Shown here in pieces: positions 7,649 to 15,525 of a stretch of DNA of 16,461 nt. This stretch comes from an uncultured Treponema sp. Lineage in GTDB: Bacteria; Spirochaetota; Spirochaetia; Treponematales; Treponemataceae. Both the position numbers and the translations under genes were made by a program. The notes under the pieces were generated by a model. The model had not been told where the DNA came from, did not search any database, and saw only the letters and a program-made list of their open reading frames with translations. Where the stretch lies: positions 1-16,461 of the forward strand of contig CALAEZ010000250.1 of the NCBI GenBank assembly GCA_937891125.1, given 5' to 3'. Position 1 is the stretch's first letter, and the number at the start of each line of letters is the position of its first letter.

Positions 7649-9154
7649 TTACCTCATGTCTTCAGCACATGCTGTTTTATACAATTCATACTGCTCAATT
7701 CCCTGATACTTGAGCATGGCAAGTCCGTTCTGTACGCGACAGCCGGCAGCCTTTGCCCGCTGCATAATCGGCGTAATGTCTGGCTCATACACAATGTCTG
7801 ACACCATTTCCTTACCCGTAAAGTCATAAAAATAGAGCGGGTCATTTTCGACACCAGGCGCCTCTTTTGAGCCCATACCTTTCGAGGTTGTCTGAATGAT
7901 GATGTCAGCATATTTTTTTAACGTGCCGACCGACTCTGGGCCGAGCGTCGCGTACTCAAACTTGTATACATCAGCAATCGTCTTAGCCTTGCCAAGCGTG
8001 CGGTTAAAGATACATGCTTTTGCTCCTAGCTGCGAAACTGCCGCCGCAACTGCCCGCGAAGCACCGCCTGCGCCAATAATGGCAACCTTTCTGCCTTTTA
8101 AGCTGTCCTGCCAGACAAATTCTTTTAATGCCTGTGCAAAGCCAGGGCAGTCGGTGTTGTAGCCATTCCACAGTCCCTGCTGCTTCACTACCGTGTTACA
8201 CGCACCAATTGCTTCTACGCGGCTGTCAATGACATCAAGATGCTTGATAATTGCTTCTTTATGCGGCACAGTGACCGAAAATCCGCGAATGCCGACCGTA
8301 TTTGCAAATTCAAACGCTTCATCAGCAGATTCTGAGCGAAACGGTATAAATACAGCATTTATACCATCACGCTTAAACGCGCTGTTGTGCAGCTTGGGAC
8401 TGGAGGTAACATTCAGCGGCCAACCGGTAATGCCAAAAAGCGCTGTCTGTTCGTTAATGGAGCGGAAGTGGTACAGTTCATTAAGCGTTACCGGGTCAAT
8501 TTGGCCAAGCTCATGTAGATTTGTCGAAAGTTCCGCCGGTGAGCAGAACGTAAGCATGGAATGCATTTTATGTGCTAAAATCCGCGTCGGCAGTCCAAAT
8601 TTGCCCATGGCAATCAAAATCTGATTATTGTCTTCAAGCTCAGCTGCTTCTGAAAACAGCGTTGTGACATCCTTTAGCGAATGTGGCATGCACGCAATTT
8701 TAGGGATTTCATAGCCGCTTGCACGAAGAGAGTTCATTTTTGCCACAATATTGCGCACCGGATTATTCATGTCGTGAAACGAGCGGATAATTTTTGTACC
8801 GAACGCCATGGCGCCATCCTGTAGCCCCGTCACATGAAAATCCTCTTCAAAGTCGACATAGGCAAAATTGCGGCGCGCGTCTTCTTCGGCAAAGGCAAGC
8901 CCTTTTGCAAAAAGCGTTGCGCGACTCGCCTCGCCTTCACGGTACGTACCGCCGTCAATAAAGCGACGAATCGTCAGAATTGCCGGCACTTCAATCATGG
9001 TCGGAAAATTTCTGATATGCAGGCGCTCGTCTTCATCTAAAAAGTCAGCGCGCAGCTCTACGGCATCGATATGCTGGCGGTATTTGTTTACGATAGCAAC
9101 ATCTTCGGCTAGTGTTTTGCCTGTTAAGCATAGGCAGATTAACGGTCGGCTCAA
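7649..9154 (-). CDS. aroDE: Fused 3-dehydroquinate dehydratase (type I)/shikimate dehydrogenase
   Basis: This bifunctional enzyme carries out steps three and four of the shikimate pathway: dehydration of 3-dehydroquinate, then NADPH-dependent reduction to shikimate. From the TTG at 9154 it has 501 residues. The AroD half (about 1-230) has ELRAD at 33-37, His127 in SFHD and the Schiff-base Lys152 in KIACMP. The AroE half (about 237-501) has FGITGWPLN, the SSPKLHN substrate loop, the catalytic Lys299 in TVPHKEA, CNTVV, and a NADP-binding GAGGASRA near 359. The frame stays open up to 9205, but that extension contains the promoter, and only the TTG at 9154 has a Shine-Dalgarno sequence (AGAGG, eight A residues upstream). 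The fusion is known from plants and chlamydiae. It heads an operon with rpiA. Confidence 0.95.
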   Translation of the reverse strand: MSRPLICLCLTGKTLAEDVAIVNKYRQHIDAVELRADFLDEDERLHIRNFPTMIEVPAILTIRRFIDGGTYREGEASRATLFAKGLAFAEEDARRNFAYVDFEEDFHVTGLQDGAMAFGTKIIRSFHDMNNPVRNIVAKMNSLRASGYEIPKIACMPHSLKDVTTLFSEAAELEDNNQILIAMGKFGLPTRILAHKMHSMLTFCSPAELSTNLHELGQIDPVTLNELYHFRSINEQTALFGITGWPLNVTSSPKLHNSAFKRDGINAVFIPFRSESADEAFEFANTVGIRGFSVTVPHKEAIIKHLDVIDSRVEAIGACNTVVKQQGLWNGYNTDCPGFAQALKEFVWQDSLKGRKVAIIGAGGASRAVAAAVSQLGAKACIFNRTLGKAKTIADVYKFEYATLGPESVGTLKKYADIIIQTTSKGMGSKEAPGVENDPLYFYDFTGKEMVSDIVYEPDITPIMQRAKAAGCRVQNGLAMLKYQGIEQYELYKTACAEDMR

Positions 9155-9162
9155 TTTTTTTT

Positions 9163-9167
9163 CCTCT
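9163..9167 (-). promoter_or_regulatory. Ribosome binding site AGAGG deciding the TTG start of aroDE
   Basis: Read on the minus strand, AGAGG is followed by eight A residues and then TTG. It begins at the expected transcription start, so the mRNA leader would be only about 13 bases and consist of the ribosome binding site plus an A run. Confidence 0.75.
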
Positions 9168-9173
9168 GTTGCT

Positions 9174-9202
9174 ACTATACCGTCAACCGCAACGGTTTTC
9201 AA
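9174..9202 (-). promoter_or_regulatory. Sigma-70-type promoter of the aroDE-rpiA operon
   Basis: On the minus strand, TTGAAA (9202-9197) and TATAGT (9179-9174) are separated by exactly 17 bases. The predicted transcription start is near 9167, just at the ribosome binding site of the TTG start. This rules out a translation start upstream at 9205. Confidence 0.75.
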
Positions 9203-9210
9203 CAAAAAAC

Positions 9211-9453
9211 GGACTTTTTAAGCACGGCTTGCGACACGCCAAGCTCGTGGTGGCGTATTCACAAAATGCTGTAGCAGCGTTTGCAGAAGCAGCGCAGGCA
9301 AAAACAGCAGACAAACCTATAGCAAAAGTCGCACCGGCGCCCGCCACCAAAGTCACGCTTAAAGGCGACATGGAGCGTGGCACATTGCAGATAGAATACT
9401 TCAGCCGCACCGACTTAGACAGACTATACCAGCTGATGATTCATAATGAATAA
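9211..9453 (+). pseudogene. Remnant of parB: C-terminal dimerisation domain only
   Basis: The open frame ends with TKVTLKGDMERGTLQIEYFS followed by RTDLDRLYQLM. This closely fits the C-terminal dimerisation domain of chromosome/plasmid partition protein ParB (Spo0J), usually of the form KG-x-G-x-I-x-IEYYS-x-x-DLDRI. The preceding 45 residues are Ala-rich linker. The ParB nuclease/CTPase domain and helix-turn-helix are absent, because the DNA immediately to the left is the aroDE promoter and coding region on the other strand. The only candidate starts (for example TTG at 9229) have no ribosome binding site. The most likely reading is the 3' end of a parB left by a deletion or rearrangement. 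A free-standing small ParB-tail protein is the alternative. Homology is recognised by eye only. Confidence 0.55.
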
Positions 9454-9568
9454 TGCAGCCCAGCCTGCAATATGCAAGCCGGTACAGCACAAAAAGTATT
9501 TCCCCTGATGTAATCTGACTTTTTTCAGTACAGATAGAGAAAATGTCTATCACCCGACCTCAGTATTT

Positions 9569-9598
9569 TTGACTATAACGTTGCCATACAAACTTAAT
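9569..9598 (+). promoter_or_regulatory. Possible promoter of the nitrilase-family gene
   Basis: TTGACT (9569-9574) has a good -35 sequence. The best -10 at proper distance is CTTAAT (9593-9598, 18-base spacer) or ACTTAA (17). This would start transcription around 9605, at or beside the ribosome binding site. The -10 is poor, so the call is weak. The rest of 9454-9568 shows only short palindromes and a TCTGACT motif. Confidence 0.35.
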
Positions 9599-9616
9599 CA
9601 AAGAGAGGTACGTATT

Positions 9617-10528
9617 ATGATTAAAATGGCAACTACAGCAATCAACTGTGTATTTGACAAAACGAAGAATCTGGAAAAGTATTTCAAATACATCGATGAA
9701 GCATCAGCAAATGGAGCTAATCTTGTAGTATTTGCTGAGCAGAGCTTGCAGGGATATCTCACAAGCCTTGTAAAAATGGAAAGCTCTGATTTTATGTACC
9801 ACTATAAAAATTCCGAAATCGCCGGAGAGGGTGAATGCTTTAAGGCAATCATGCAAAAGGCAAAAGAAAAAAGTATCTATGTCATCTTCGGCTATACAGA
9901 AAAAGATAAGGATAAAGACTGGGTTCTCTATAACTCAATGGCATTAGTCGGCCCGGAAGGATTGATTGGAAACTACCGTAAGGTTCACAATCCTTTTGAC
10001 GAACTGCATATCTATACACCTGGAAATGAGTTCAAGGTATTCGACACCGCAATCGGAAAAATTGGTATGCTCATCTGCTATGACAAAACATTCCCGGAAA
10101 GCGCCAGAACCCTGGCTCTTAAAGGGGCTGAAGTAATCGTCATGTCTACAGCCTGGGGCTATGACAGCTTTGAGACAAAGCCCGAGGACATCGACAAGGA
10201 TCGTGCCTTCTACATCTATGACCTGTACGACCGTGTCCGCGCCCTGGAAAACTGCGCCTACTTTATTTCGGCAAACCAGGTTGGCGTTACCGGATTGAGC
10301 AACTACTTCGGGAACAGCAATATCGTAAACCCGCGCGGTGAGATTGTTGCCACAACAGGAACAAAAGAAGGCATCGTCTACTACGAAACCGAAAGCATTC
10401 AGGAAGACCGCTATGATGCAATGCATCAGGGATTCTTCGGGCTTAACATGCTCAAAGACAGGCGTCCGATTGCTTATTCAAAAATTACAGAACCCAAAGA
10501 GTTCTGTGCAGACGGCGAATGTCTGTAA
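9617..10528 (+). CDS. Nitrilase-superfamily carbon-nitrogen hydrolase (amidase-like)
   Basis: This is a cytosolic hydrolase of a non-peptide C-N bond (amide, nitrile or carbamoyl substrate). The 303-residue product has the complete catalytic triad of the superfamily: Glu41 (VVFAEQS), Lys122 (NYRKVH) and nucleophile Cys154 (LICYDKTFPE). Length matches single-domain amidase or N-carbamoyl amidohydrolase types. The ATG at 9617 has AGAGAGG about eight bases upstream; an in-frame ATG at 9569 has none and overlaps the possible -35. The same AGAGAGG-N-ACGT context precedes the substrate-binding protein at 14190. A terminator follows at once. Adjacent regulator, double nitrilase and urea/amide-type transporter suggest it acts on an imported amide. 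The exact substrate cannot be assigned from sequence. Confidence 0.9.
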   Translation: MIKMATTAINCVFDKTKNLEKYFKYIDEASANGANLVVFAEQSLQGYLTSLVKMESSDFMYHYKNSEIAGEGECFKAIMQKAKEKSIYVIFGYTEKDKDKDWVLYNSMALVGPEGLIGNYRKVHNPFDELHIYTPGNEFKVFDTAIGKIGMLICYDKTFPESARTLALKGAEVIVMSTAWGYDSFETKPEDIDKDRAFYIYDLYDRVRALENCAYFISANQVGVTGLSNYFGNSNIVNPRGEIVATTGTKEGIVYYETESIQEDRYDAMHQGFFGLNMLKDRRPIAYSKITEPKEFCADGECL

Positions 10529-10570
10529 ACCGTGTTGCACAAGACACTGAGATTCATGTAGAATCCTCCT

Positions 10571-10617
10571 CCGTAAGGCGATGGCGCAGTTTTGTGTCCA
10601 TCGCCTTTTTTTTACGG
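10571..10617 (+). terminator. Intrinsic terminator of the nitrilase gene, abutting the next ribosome binding site
   Basis: AAGGCGATGG (10575-10584) pairs with CCATCGCCTT (10598-10607) over a 13-base loop and runs into eight T residues (10606-10613). An additional outer pair, CCGTAA (10571-10576) with TTACGG (10612-10617), flanks it. The outer right arm touches the GGGAGG ribosome binding site (10616-10621) of the regulator gene. Strong as a terminator; the outer pairing could also modulate translation of read-through mRNA. Confidence 0.85.
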
Positions 10618-10626
10618 GAGGAAAAA

Positions 10627-11670
10627 ATGCCATCATATTCTGTGTTGATTGCCGACGACAGCCGGTTGTGCCGGAACCAGCTTTCCGCGCTGCCTGTATT
10701 CAGCGACAAAAATGTCTTCAAAATAGTTGGTGAAGCACAGAATGGTCTGGAAGCGCTCGATATTCTCCGGCGCGAGAAAGTAGACATCGTTCTTACAGAC
10801 ATACACATGCCGAAAATGAACGGTATATTGCTTCTTTGTGAAATCAAAAGAGAAAAACTGTGTCCCTGCGTTATTTTCGTTTCTGGCAGTGCCGACTTTG
10901 ATTACGCTGTCGCCGGAATCCAGAACGGCGTTTTTGATTATGTCACAAAGCCTGTAGATGAGCATAAAATAACGCAAAGCATCTTCCGGGCAAAACATTT
11001 TATAGATTCCAAACGAAAGCAAGATTTTTTCTGGATATCCAAGGCAGATGCCGTCATCAAGGCCATCATCAACTGTGACTGGCTCATCGATGGCGCCGTC
11101 TATAATTTTCTGGAATATATCAAAAATCAGGATTTTTCAATTACGGAGCTTGAAATCGAGCTGAATCATATTCTGGAATACATTTCCAGCAGCTGCCTTG
11201 AGGCAAGACCGTATATACGCAAGTTTTCACTGATAGAAGAAATCTGCCAGATAAAAAATATGCTTTTTAATTCACCTGACGAACTCATAGATTATGCACG
11301 GCTCAAAATCAAAGAATTGTACAGCGAGTTTAATAAATTCAATTTGAATACTGAAAACCCGGTTTTGAAAAACATCGGTAACCACATCATCGAGAATGTC
11401 GAGCAGTCCGTCAGCCTGGAAGATATCAGTAATGATTTTCTTATGAACAAAAAGTATCTGAGCACGCTGTTTAAGAAAGAAACCGGCATCAGTTTTATTG
11501 ATTATGTTTCTCATGTAAAGATTGAGCGGGCAAAGATTCTGCTGTGCCGTTCGGGATACAAAGTCAATCAGGTTGCAGCAAAACTCGGCTATAAAGATGT
11601 CGCTTACTTCAGCAGATTGTTCAAGGAAAAGACCGGAAAAACGCCCTTGTTTTATTCAAAAGCGCTCTAA
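10627..11670 (+). CDS. Response regulator, REC domain plus AraC-type DNA-binding domain (YesN-like)
   Basis: This two-component transcription regulator has 347 residues. The N-terminal receiver domain (about 4-125) has acidic residues Asp10 and Asp11, phosphoacceptor Asp58 in LTDIHMPKMNG, the Ser switch residue in FVSGSAD, and Lys108 in TKPVD. A helical linker follows. The C-terminal AraC domain (about 245-347) has two helix-turn-helix units (SLEDISNDFLMNKKYLSTLF and VNQVAAKLGYKDVAYFSRLF) and ends in KTGKTP. The ATG at 10627 follows GGGAGG with five bases between; the frame extends further upstream but through the terminator. No sensor kinase gene is in view, unlike many yesM-yesN pairs. It sits between two nitrilase-family genes, so control of this locus is the likely role. 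Confidence 0.92.
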   Translation: MPSYSVLIADDSRLCRNQLSALPVFSDKNVFKIVGEAQNGLEALDILRREKVDIVLTDIHMPKMNGILLLCEIKREKLCPCVIFVSGSADFDYAVAGIQNGVFDYVTKPVDEHKITQSIFRAKHFIDSKRKQDFFWISKADAVIKAIINCDWLIDGAVYNFLEYIKNQDFSITELEIELNHILEYISSSCLEARPYIRKFSLIEEICQIKNMLFNSPDELIDYARLKIKELYSEFNKFNLNTENPVLKNIGNHIIENVEQSVSLEDISNDFLMNKKYLSTLFKKETGISFIDYVSHVKIERAKILLCRSGYKVNQVAAKLGYKDVAYFSRLFKEKTGKTPLFYSKAL

Positions 11671-11775
11671 GCCGCTTCGGATATGGAAAAAGTCATATAG
11701 ATTCTGACTAAAACCTCTTATTCTTCGTGCGTTTCTCAGTATACCCTCTGCCTGTCAGCAATGACGGGGGTCGAT

Positions 11776-13500
11776 ATGGAAACACTGAAGGAATATATGG
11801 TTGCAGCGATAAACTGCGAACCTAAAATGTTTGAAAAGGAAAAAAATCTGGCAAAGCAATATGCGCTTGTTGAAGCTGCCGCGCAGAACGGAGCAAAGCT
11901 TATTGCGCTTCCTGAAATGGCAACAACAGGTTACTGCTGGTATAACAGGGAAGAAGTTTCACCATACGTAGAAGCGATTCCCGGTCCAACAACAGATTTG
12001 TTTGGCACCATCGCCAGAAAATACAACTGTTACATCGTAGTCGGAATGCCGGAAGTAAACACGACAACCGGCGCCTACTATAACAGCGCGGTTCTTATCG
12101 GACATGACGGCGTTGTAGGAACCCATCGGAAAACGCACGGATATATCTCTGAACCAAAATGGACAAAGCAGGGCGATCTTGATCACATTGTTTTTGAAAC
12201 ACCAATCGGGAAAATCGCGATGCTCATCTGCATGGATATCCACTTTATCGAGACCGCGCGTCTTGACGGTGTACGCGGTGCAGATGTAATCGTGCACATT
12301 TCAAACTGGCTTGCAGAAAAAACTCCGGCGCCTTACTGGATTAACAGAGCATACGAAAACGGTTGCTATGTGCTTGAAGCAAACAGAATCGGTCTTGAAC
12401 GGACGGTAGAGTTTTCTGGCGGCAGCTGTCTTATCAATCCAGACGGAACGCTCCAGAGTTACTGCGACAGTGAAGAAACAATCGTTTACGGAACGGTGCA
12501 GTTAGATAAGGCCCGCGAGAACAAGTTTGAAAACGGCATGGAAAAATTCGGGAGCCGCCGCCCGGAGCTGTACATGGATCTTTTACGCGACCCGTATCTG
12601 TGGAATCCACTGGACTTTCATCCGCTGTATGGGCACGATCCGCTTCCTACAGGAAAGAAAAGCATTGTGTCTGTATGTCAGATGGCGCGCTCGGATGATG
12701 CTGCAGCAAATCTGGAACGAATGCTCAGCAAGGCTCGTGACGCAGCGGCAGCTGGAAGCGAACTTATAGTTTTTCCAGAACTGTCACTCTGCTCGAAAAA
12801 AAATCCGGTTGCAGAAGGCAGCGCGGCAATAGATGCGCTGATTGACTGCGCCATGAAAAACGGCATCTACATTGTTTTCGGAGCTGCAGAGCAGGATGGC
12901 AGGAGTCTGTACAATTCGGCTTTTATGGTCGGACCACACGGGCTTGAAGGCAAGTACAGAAAAATCCATCTGAGCGAAGAAGACAAGCAATGGGCAAAAG
13001 AAGGGAATCTGGGATTTGTGTACTGCAATATTCCGTGCGGAAGAGTCGGACTGATGATTGGTACGGATGCTCTGATTCCGGAAACCGGACGAGTCCTTGC
13101 GCTGAGAGGATGCGACATGCTTGCCTGTCCTTCAAGCGTTGACTGCCCGGTGCCATACGGCTTGCGCGGAACCAAGGCCGGGCACAACTACCCGATTCCA
13201 AAGGGGTATTCGACAATTCACTGGCATTTATGGCGAGTCCGTGGCGGAGAAAACAACTGCTACATGCTTTTTGCGAATGCGCTTTCAGCAGATTCATTCG
13301 GAAGAAGCGGCATCTTTGGACCGGACACGTTCAAGTTTCCGCGCGACGAAAGAATCTGCAGCGCAGACAAAGAAGAGCTGGTGTCGATGACCGTAGATAC
13401 AAGTTCCGCCGCAGATTCAGTATATCCGACCAATGTGGTACGCAGAAAGGACCTCGTTTCGATGAGACAACCGCTGTGGTATGACCCGCTGGTAATGTAA
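11776..13500 (+). CDS. Tandem nitrilase-superfamily protein; second domain lacks the catalytic cysteine
   Basis: The 574-residue protein holds two carbon-nitrogen hydrolase domains. Domain 1 (about 6-275) has an intact triad: Glu47 (ALPEMA), Lys119 (THRKTH) and Cys152 (LICMDI). Domain 2 (about 300-574) keeps Glu335 (FPELS) and Lys396 (KYRKIH), but the nucleophile position reads LMIGTDALIPE, with Gly429 in place of Cys. The second half should therefore be inactive and may be structural, regulatory or ligand-sensing. Of two ATGs, 11776 is preferred over 11761 because GGGGGTCG stands just before it, the same context as before the permease start at 15526. The next gene starts 12 bases after its stop, so it belongs to an operon with the kinase-like protein. 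The substrate is unknown; an amide, carbamoyl or nitrile compound is likely. Confidence 0.9.
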   Translation: METLKEYMVAAINCEPKMFEKEKNLAKQYALVEAAAQNGAKLIALPEMATTGYCWYNREEVSPYVEAIPGPTTDLFGTIARKYNCYIVVGMPEVNTTTGAYYNSAVLIGHDGVVGTHRKTHGYISEPKWTKQGDLDHIVFETPIGKIAMLICMDIHFIETARLDGVRGADVIVHISNWLAEKTPAPYWINRAYENGCYVLEANRIGLERTVEFSGGSCLINPDGTLQSYCDSEETIVYGTVQLDKARENKFENGMEKFGSRRPELYMDLLRDPYLWNPLDFHPLYGHDPLPTGKKSIVSVCQMARSDDAAANLERMLSKARDAAAAGSELIVFPELSLCSKKNPVAEGSAAIDALIDCAMKNGIYIVFGAAEQDGRSLYNSAFMVGPHGLEGKYRKIHLSEEDKQWAKEGNLGFVYCNIPCGRVGLMIGTDALIPETGRVLALRGCDMLACPSSVDCPVPYGLRGTKAGHNYPIPKGYSTIHWHLWRVRGGENNCYMLFANALSADSFGRSGIFGPDTFKFPRDERICSADKEELVSMTVDTSSAADSVYPTNVVRRKDLVSMRQPLWYDPLVM

Positions 13501-13512
13501 GGAGGCTAAAAA

Positions 13513-14139
<627 letters not shown>

Positions 14140-14189
14140 AAGAGCGGTCATCAGAACGGTGATTAAAAAACATTTAGAGAGGTAAACGT

Positions 14190-15431
14190 ATGAAGAGAAT
14201 CACACAGGTTACGTTAGGTGTTCTGGCAGCAGGTTTCATGGCATTCACAGGATGTAATGACAAAAAAGGCGCTTCTGACAAGATTAAGATTGCAATGCTT
14301 ACGGATCTTACCGGAGATTTTTCCAGCTACGGTATTCAGGCAGCTATCGGTACAAAACTTGCCGTAAAAGAAATCAATGCCGCAGGCGGCATTAACGGAA
14401 AGCAGATTGAGCTGATTCAGTACGACACGCAGACTGACAATACAATCTATCAGGAAATGGCAAGAAAGGTTTGTCTTGAAGACAAGGTAGATCTGGTGCT
14501 TGCGGGCATTTCAAGTGCATCTCGCGAAGCAATCCGCCCGATTTTTGAAGAGAACGAAACTCTCTATTTCTACAACCAGGAGTATGAAGGCGGTGTTGCA
14601 AGCCACTATGTGTTCTGCTGCGGCCCGATTCCAGAGATGCAGATTGACCCGACTGTAGACCATCTTATGAAGAACGTCTGTCCGGCTGGTGCAAAGGTTT
14701 ACATCATTGCCGCTGACTACAACTTCGGACAGATTTCGTCACAGTGGGCAAAGAAAGCTGTTGAGCGCAACGGCGGTTCAGTCATCAAGACAGAATTCAT
14801 TCCGCTGGGCGTAAGTCAGTTCAGTTCGACGATTGCAAACATCAACGCTGCAAAACCGGACATGATTATCTCGTTCTGCACCGGTGCGGCACACATGTCA
14901 TTCTACGAGCAGTGGTCAAACAGCAAGTTTGCAGATATTCCGATTGTGACAACCTGTGCCCTTGCTATCAACGGTGAGCACAAGCTCTTTGCCCCGCCGG
15001 CAATGGCAAACGTATACGTCGGAGCGCCGTACTACGAAGAAGTAGCGACACCTGCCGCAAAGAAGTTTACGGCAACGCTTAAGGCTGAAAATCCTTCTGT
15101 GAAATACATCGGCTGGGATGCGGAAACGACCTATACATCGCTCTACCTGTATAAGGCGGCAGTTGAAAAAGCCGGCACTACCGAAGTCGAGGCTGTTATT
15201 GCGGCTCTTGAAAGCGGCGTGAGCTTTGACGGTCCTGGCGGAATGGCGGTGATTAACGGAAAGGACCATCACACAATCCGTGATATTGCAGTAGGCAAAG
15301 TTGAAAAGGACCACACGCTCAAAGTTATCGCAACATTCAAGGGTGTAAAGTCAAGTTTTATCGAAAGTCTTGGTGTTGACCTTGCCAAGGAAGGTAAGAA
15401 AGCTGCAAACATGCAGTACACACCGGAATGA
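14190..15431 (+). CDS. Substrate-binding lipoprotein of a urea/short-chain-amide type ABC transporter
   Basis: This is the extracytoplasmic solute receptor of a branched-chain amino acid/urea class ABC importer. The 413-residue precursor has a lipoprotein signal ending in FTGC (Cys22), a relaxed lipobox of the spirochaete kind. The mature part has the type I periplasmic-binding fold typical of Leu/Ile/Val receptors (KIKIAMLTDLTGDFSSYG, then AVKEINAAGGINGKQIEL). The stretch YEGGVASHYVFCCGPIPEMQ recalls UrtA and the amide sensor AmiC more than LivJ. The ATG is preceded by AGAGAGG. Position downstream of two nitrilase-family hydrolases supports an amide- or urea-like ligand, but the ligand is inferred. 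A terminator follows the gene, which would raise its level above that of the permease. Confidence 0.9.
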   Translation: MKRITQVTLGVLAAGFMAFTGCNDKKGASDKIKIAMLTDLTGDFSSYGIQAAIGTKLAVKEINAAGGINGKQIELIQYDTQTDNTIYQEMARKVCLEDKVDLVLAGISSASREAIRPIFEENETLYFYNQEYEGGVASHYVFCCGPIPEMQIDPTVDHLMKNVCPAGAKVYIIAADYNFGQISSQWAKKAVERNGGSVIKTEFIPLGVSQFSSTIANINAAKPDMIISFCTGAAHMSFYEQWSNSKFADIPIVTTCALAINGEHKLFAPPAMANVYVGAPYYEEVATPAAKKFTATLKAENPSVKYIGWDAETTYTSLYLYKAAVEKAGTTEVEAVIAALESGVSFDGPGGMAVINGKDHHTIRDIAVGKVEKDHTLKVIATFKGVKSSFIESLGVDLAKEGKKAANMQYTPE

Positions 15432-15458
15432 TGTAACAAAAGACGTTTAGCAAAACAC

Positions 15459-15509
15459 AATGACGTGTTGAATCCAGCGCTTTGATGGGCTTCAGCACGT
15501 CATTTTTGT
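15459..15509 (+). terminator. Intra-operon terminator between binding protein and permease
   Basis: AATGACGTG-t-TGAA (15459-15472) pairs with TTCA-g-CACGTCATT (15491-15504), interrupted only by one T/G apposition, and is followed by TTTTTGTTTT. The loop is 18 bases. It lies between two genes of the same transporter, so partial read-through is expected, giving more receptor than membrane subunit. Confidence 0.75.
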
Positions 15510-15525
15510 TTTCAGGGGGTCGTAC

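Noticed and set aside
9112..9210. Upstream part of the frame ending at 9453
   Set aside because: It overlaps the start of aroDE and its promoter on the other strand and shows no ParB resemblance.
10519..10626. Upstream extension of the response regulator
   Set aside because: It runs through the terminator of the preceding gene; the receiver domain begins right after the ATG at 10627, which has a strong ribosome binding site.
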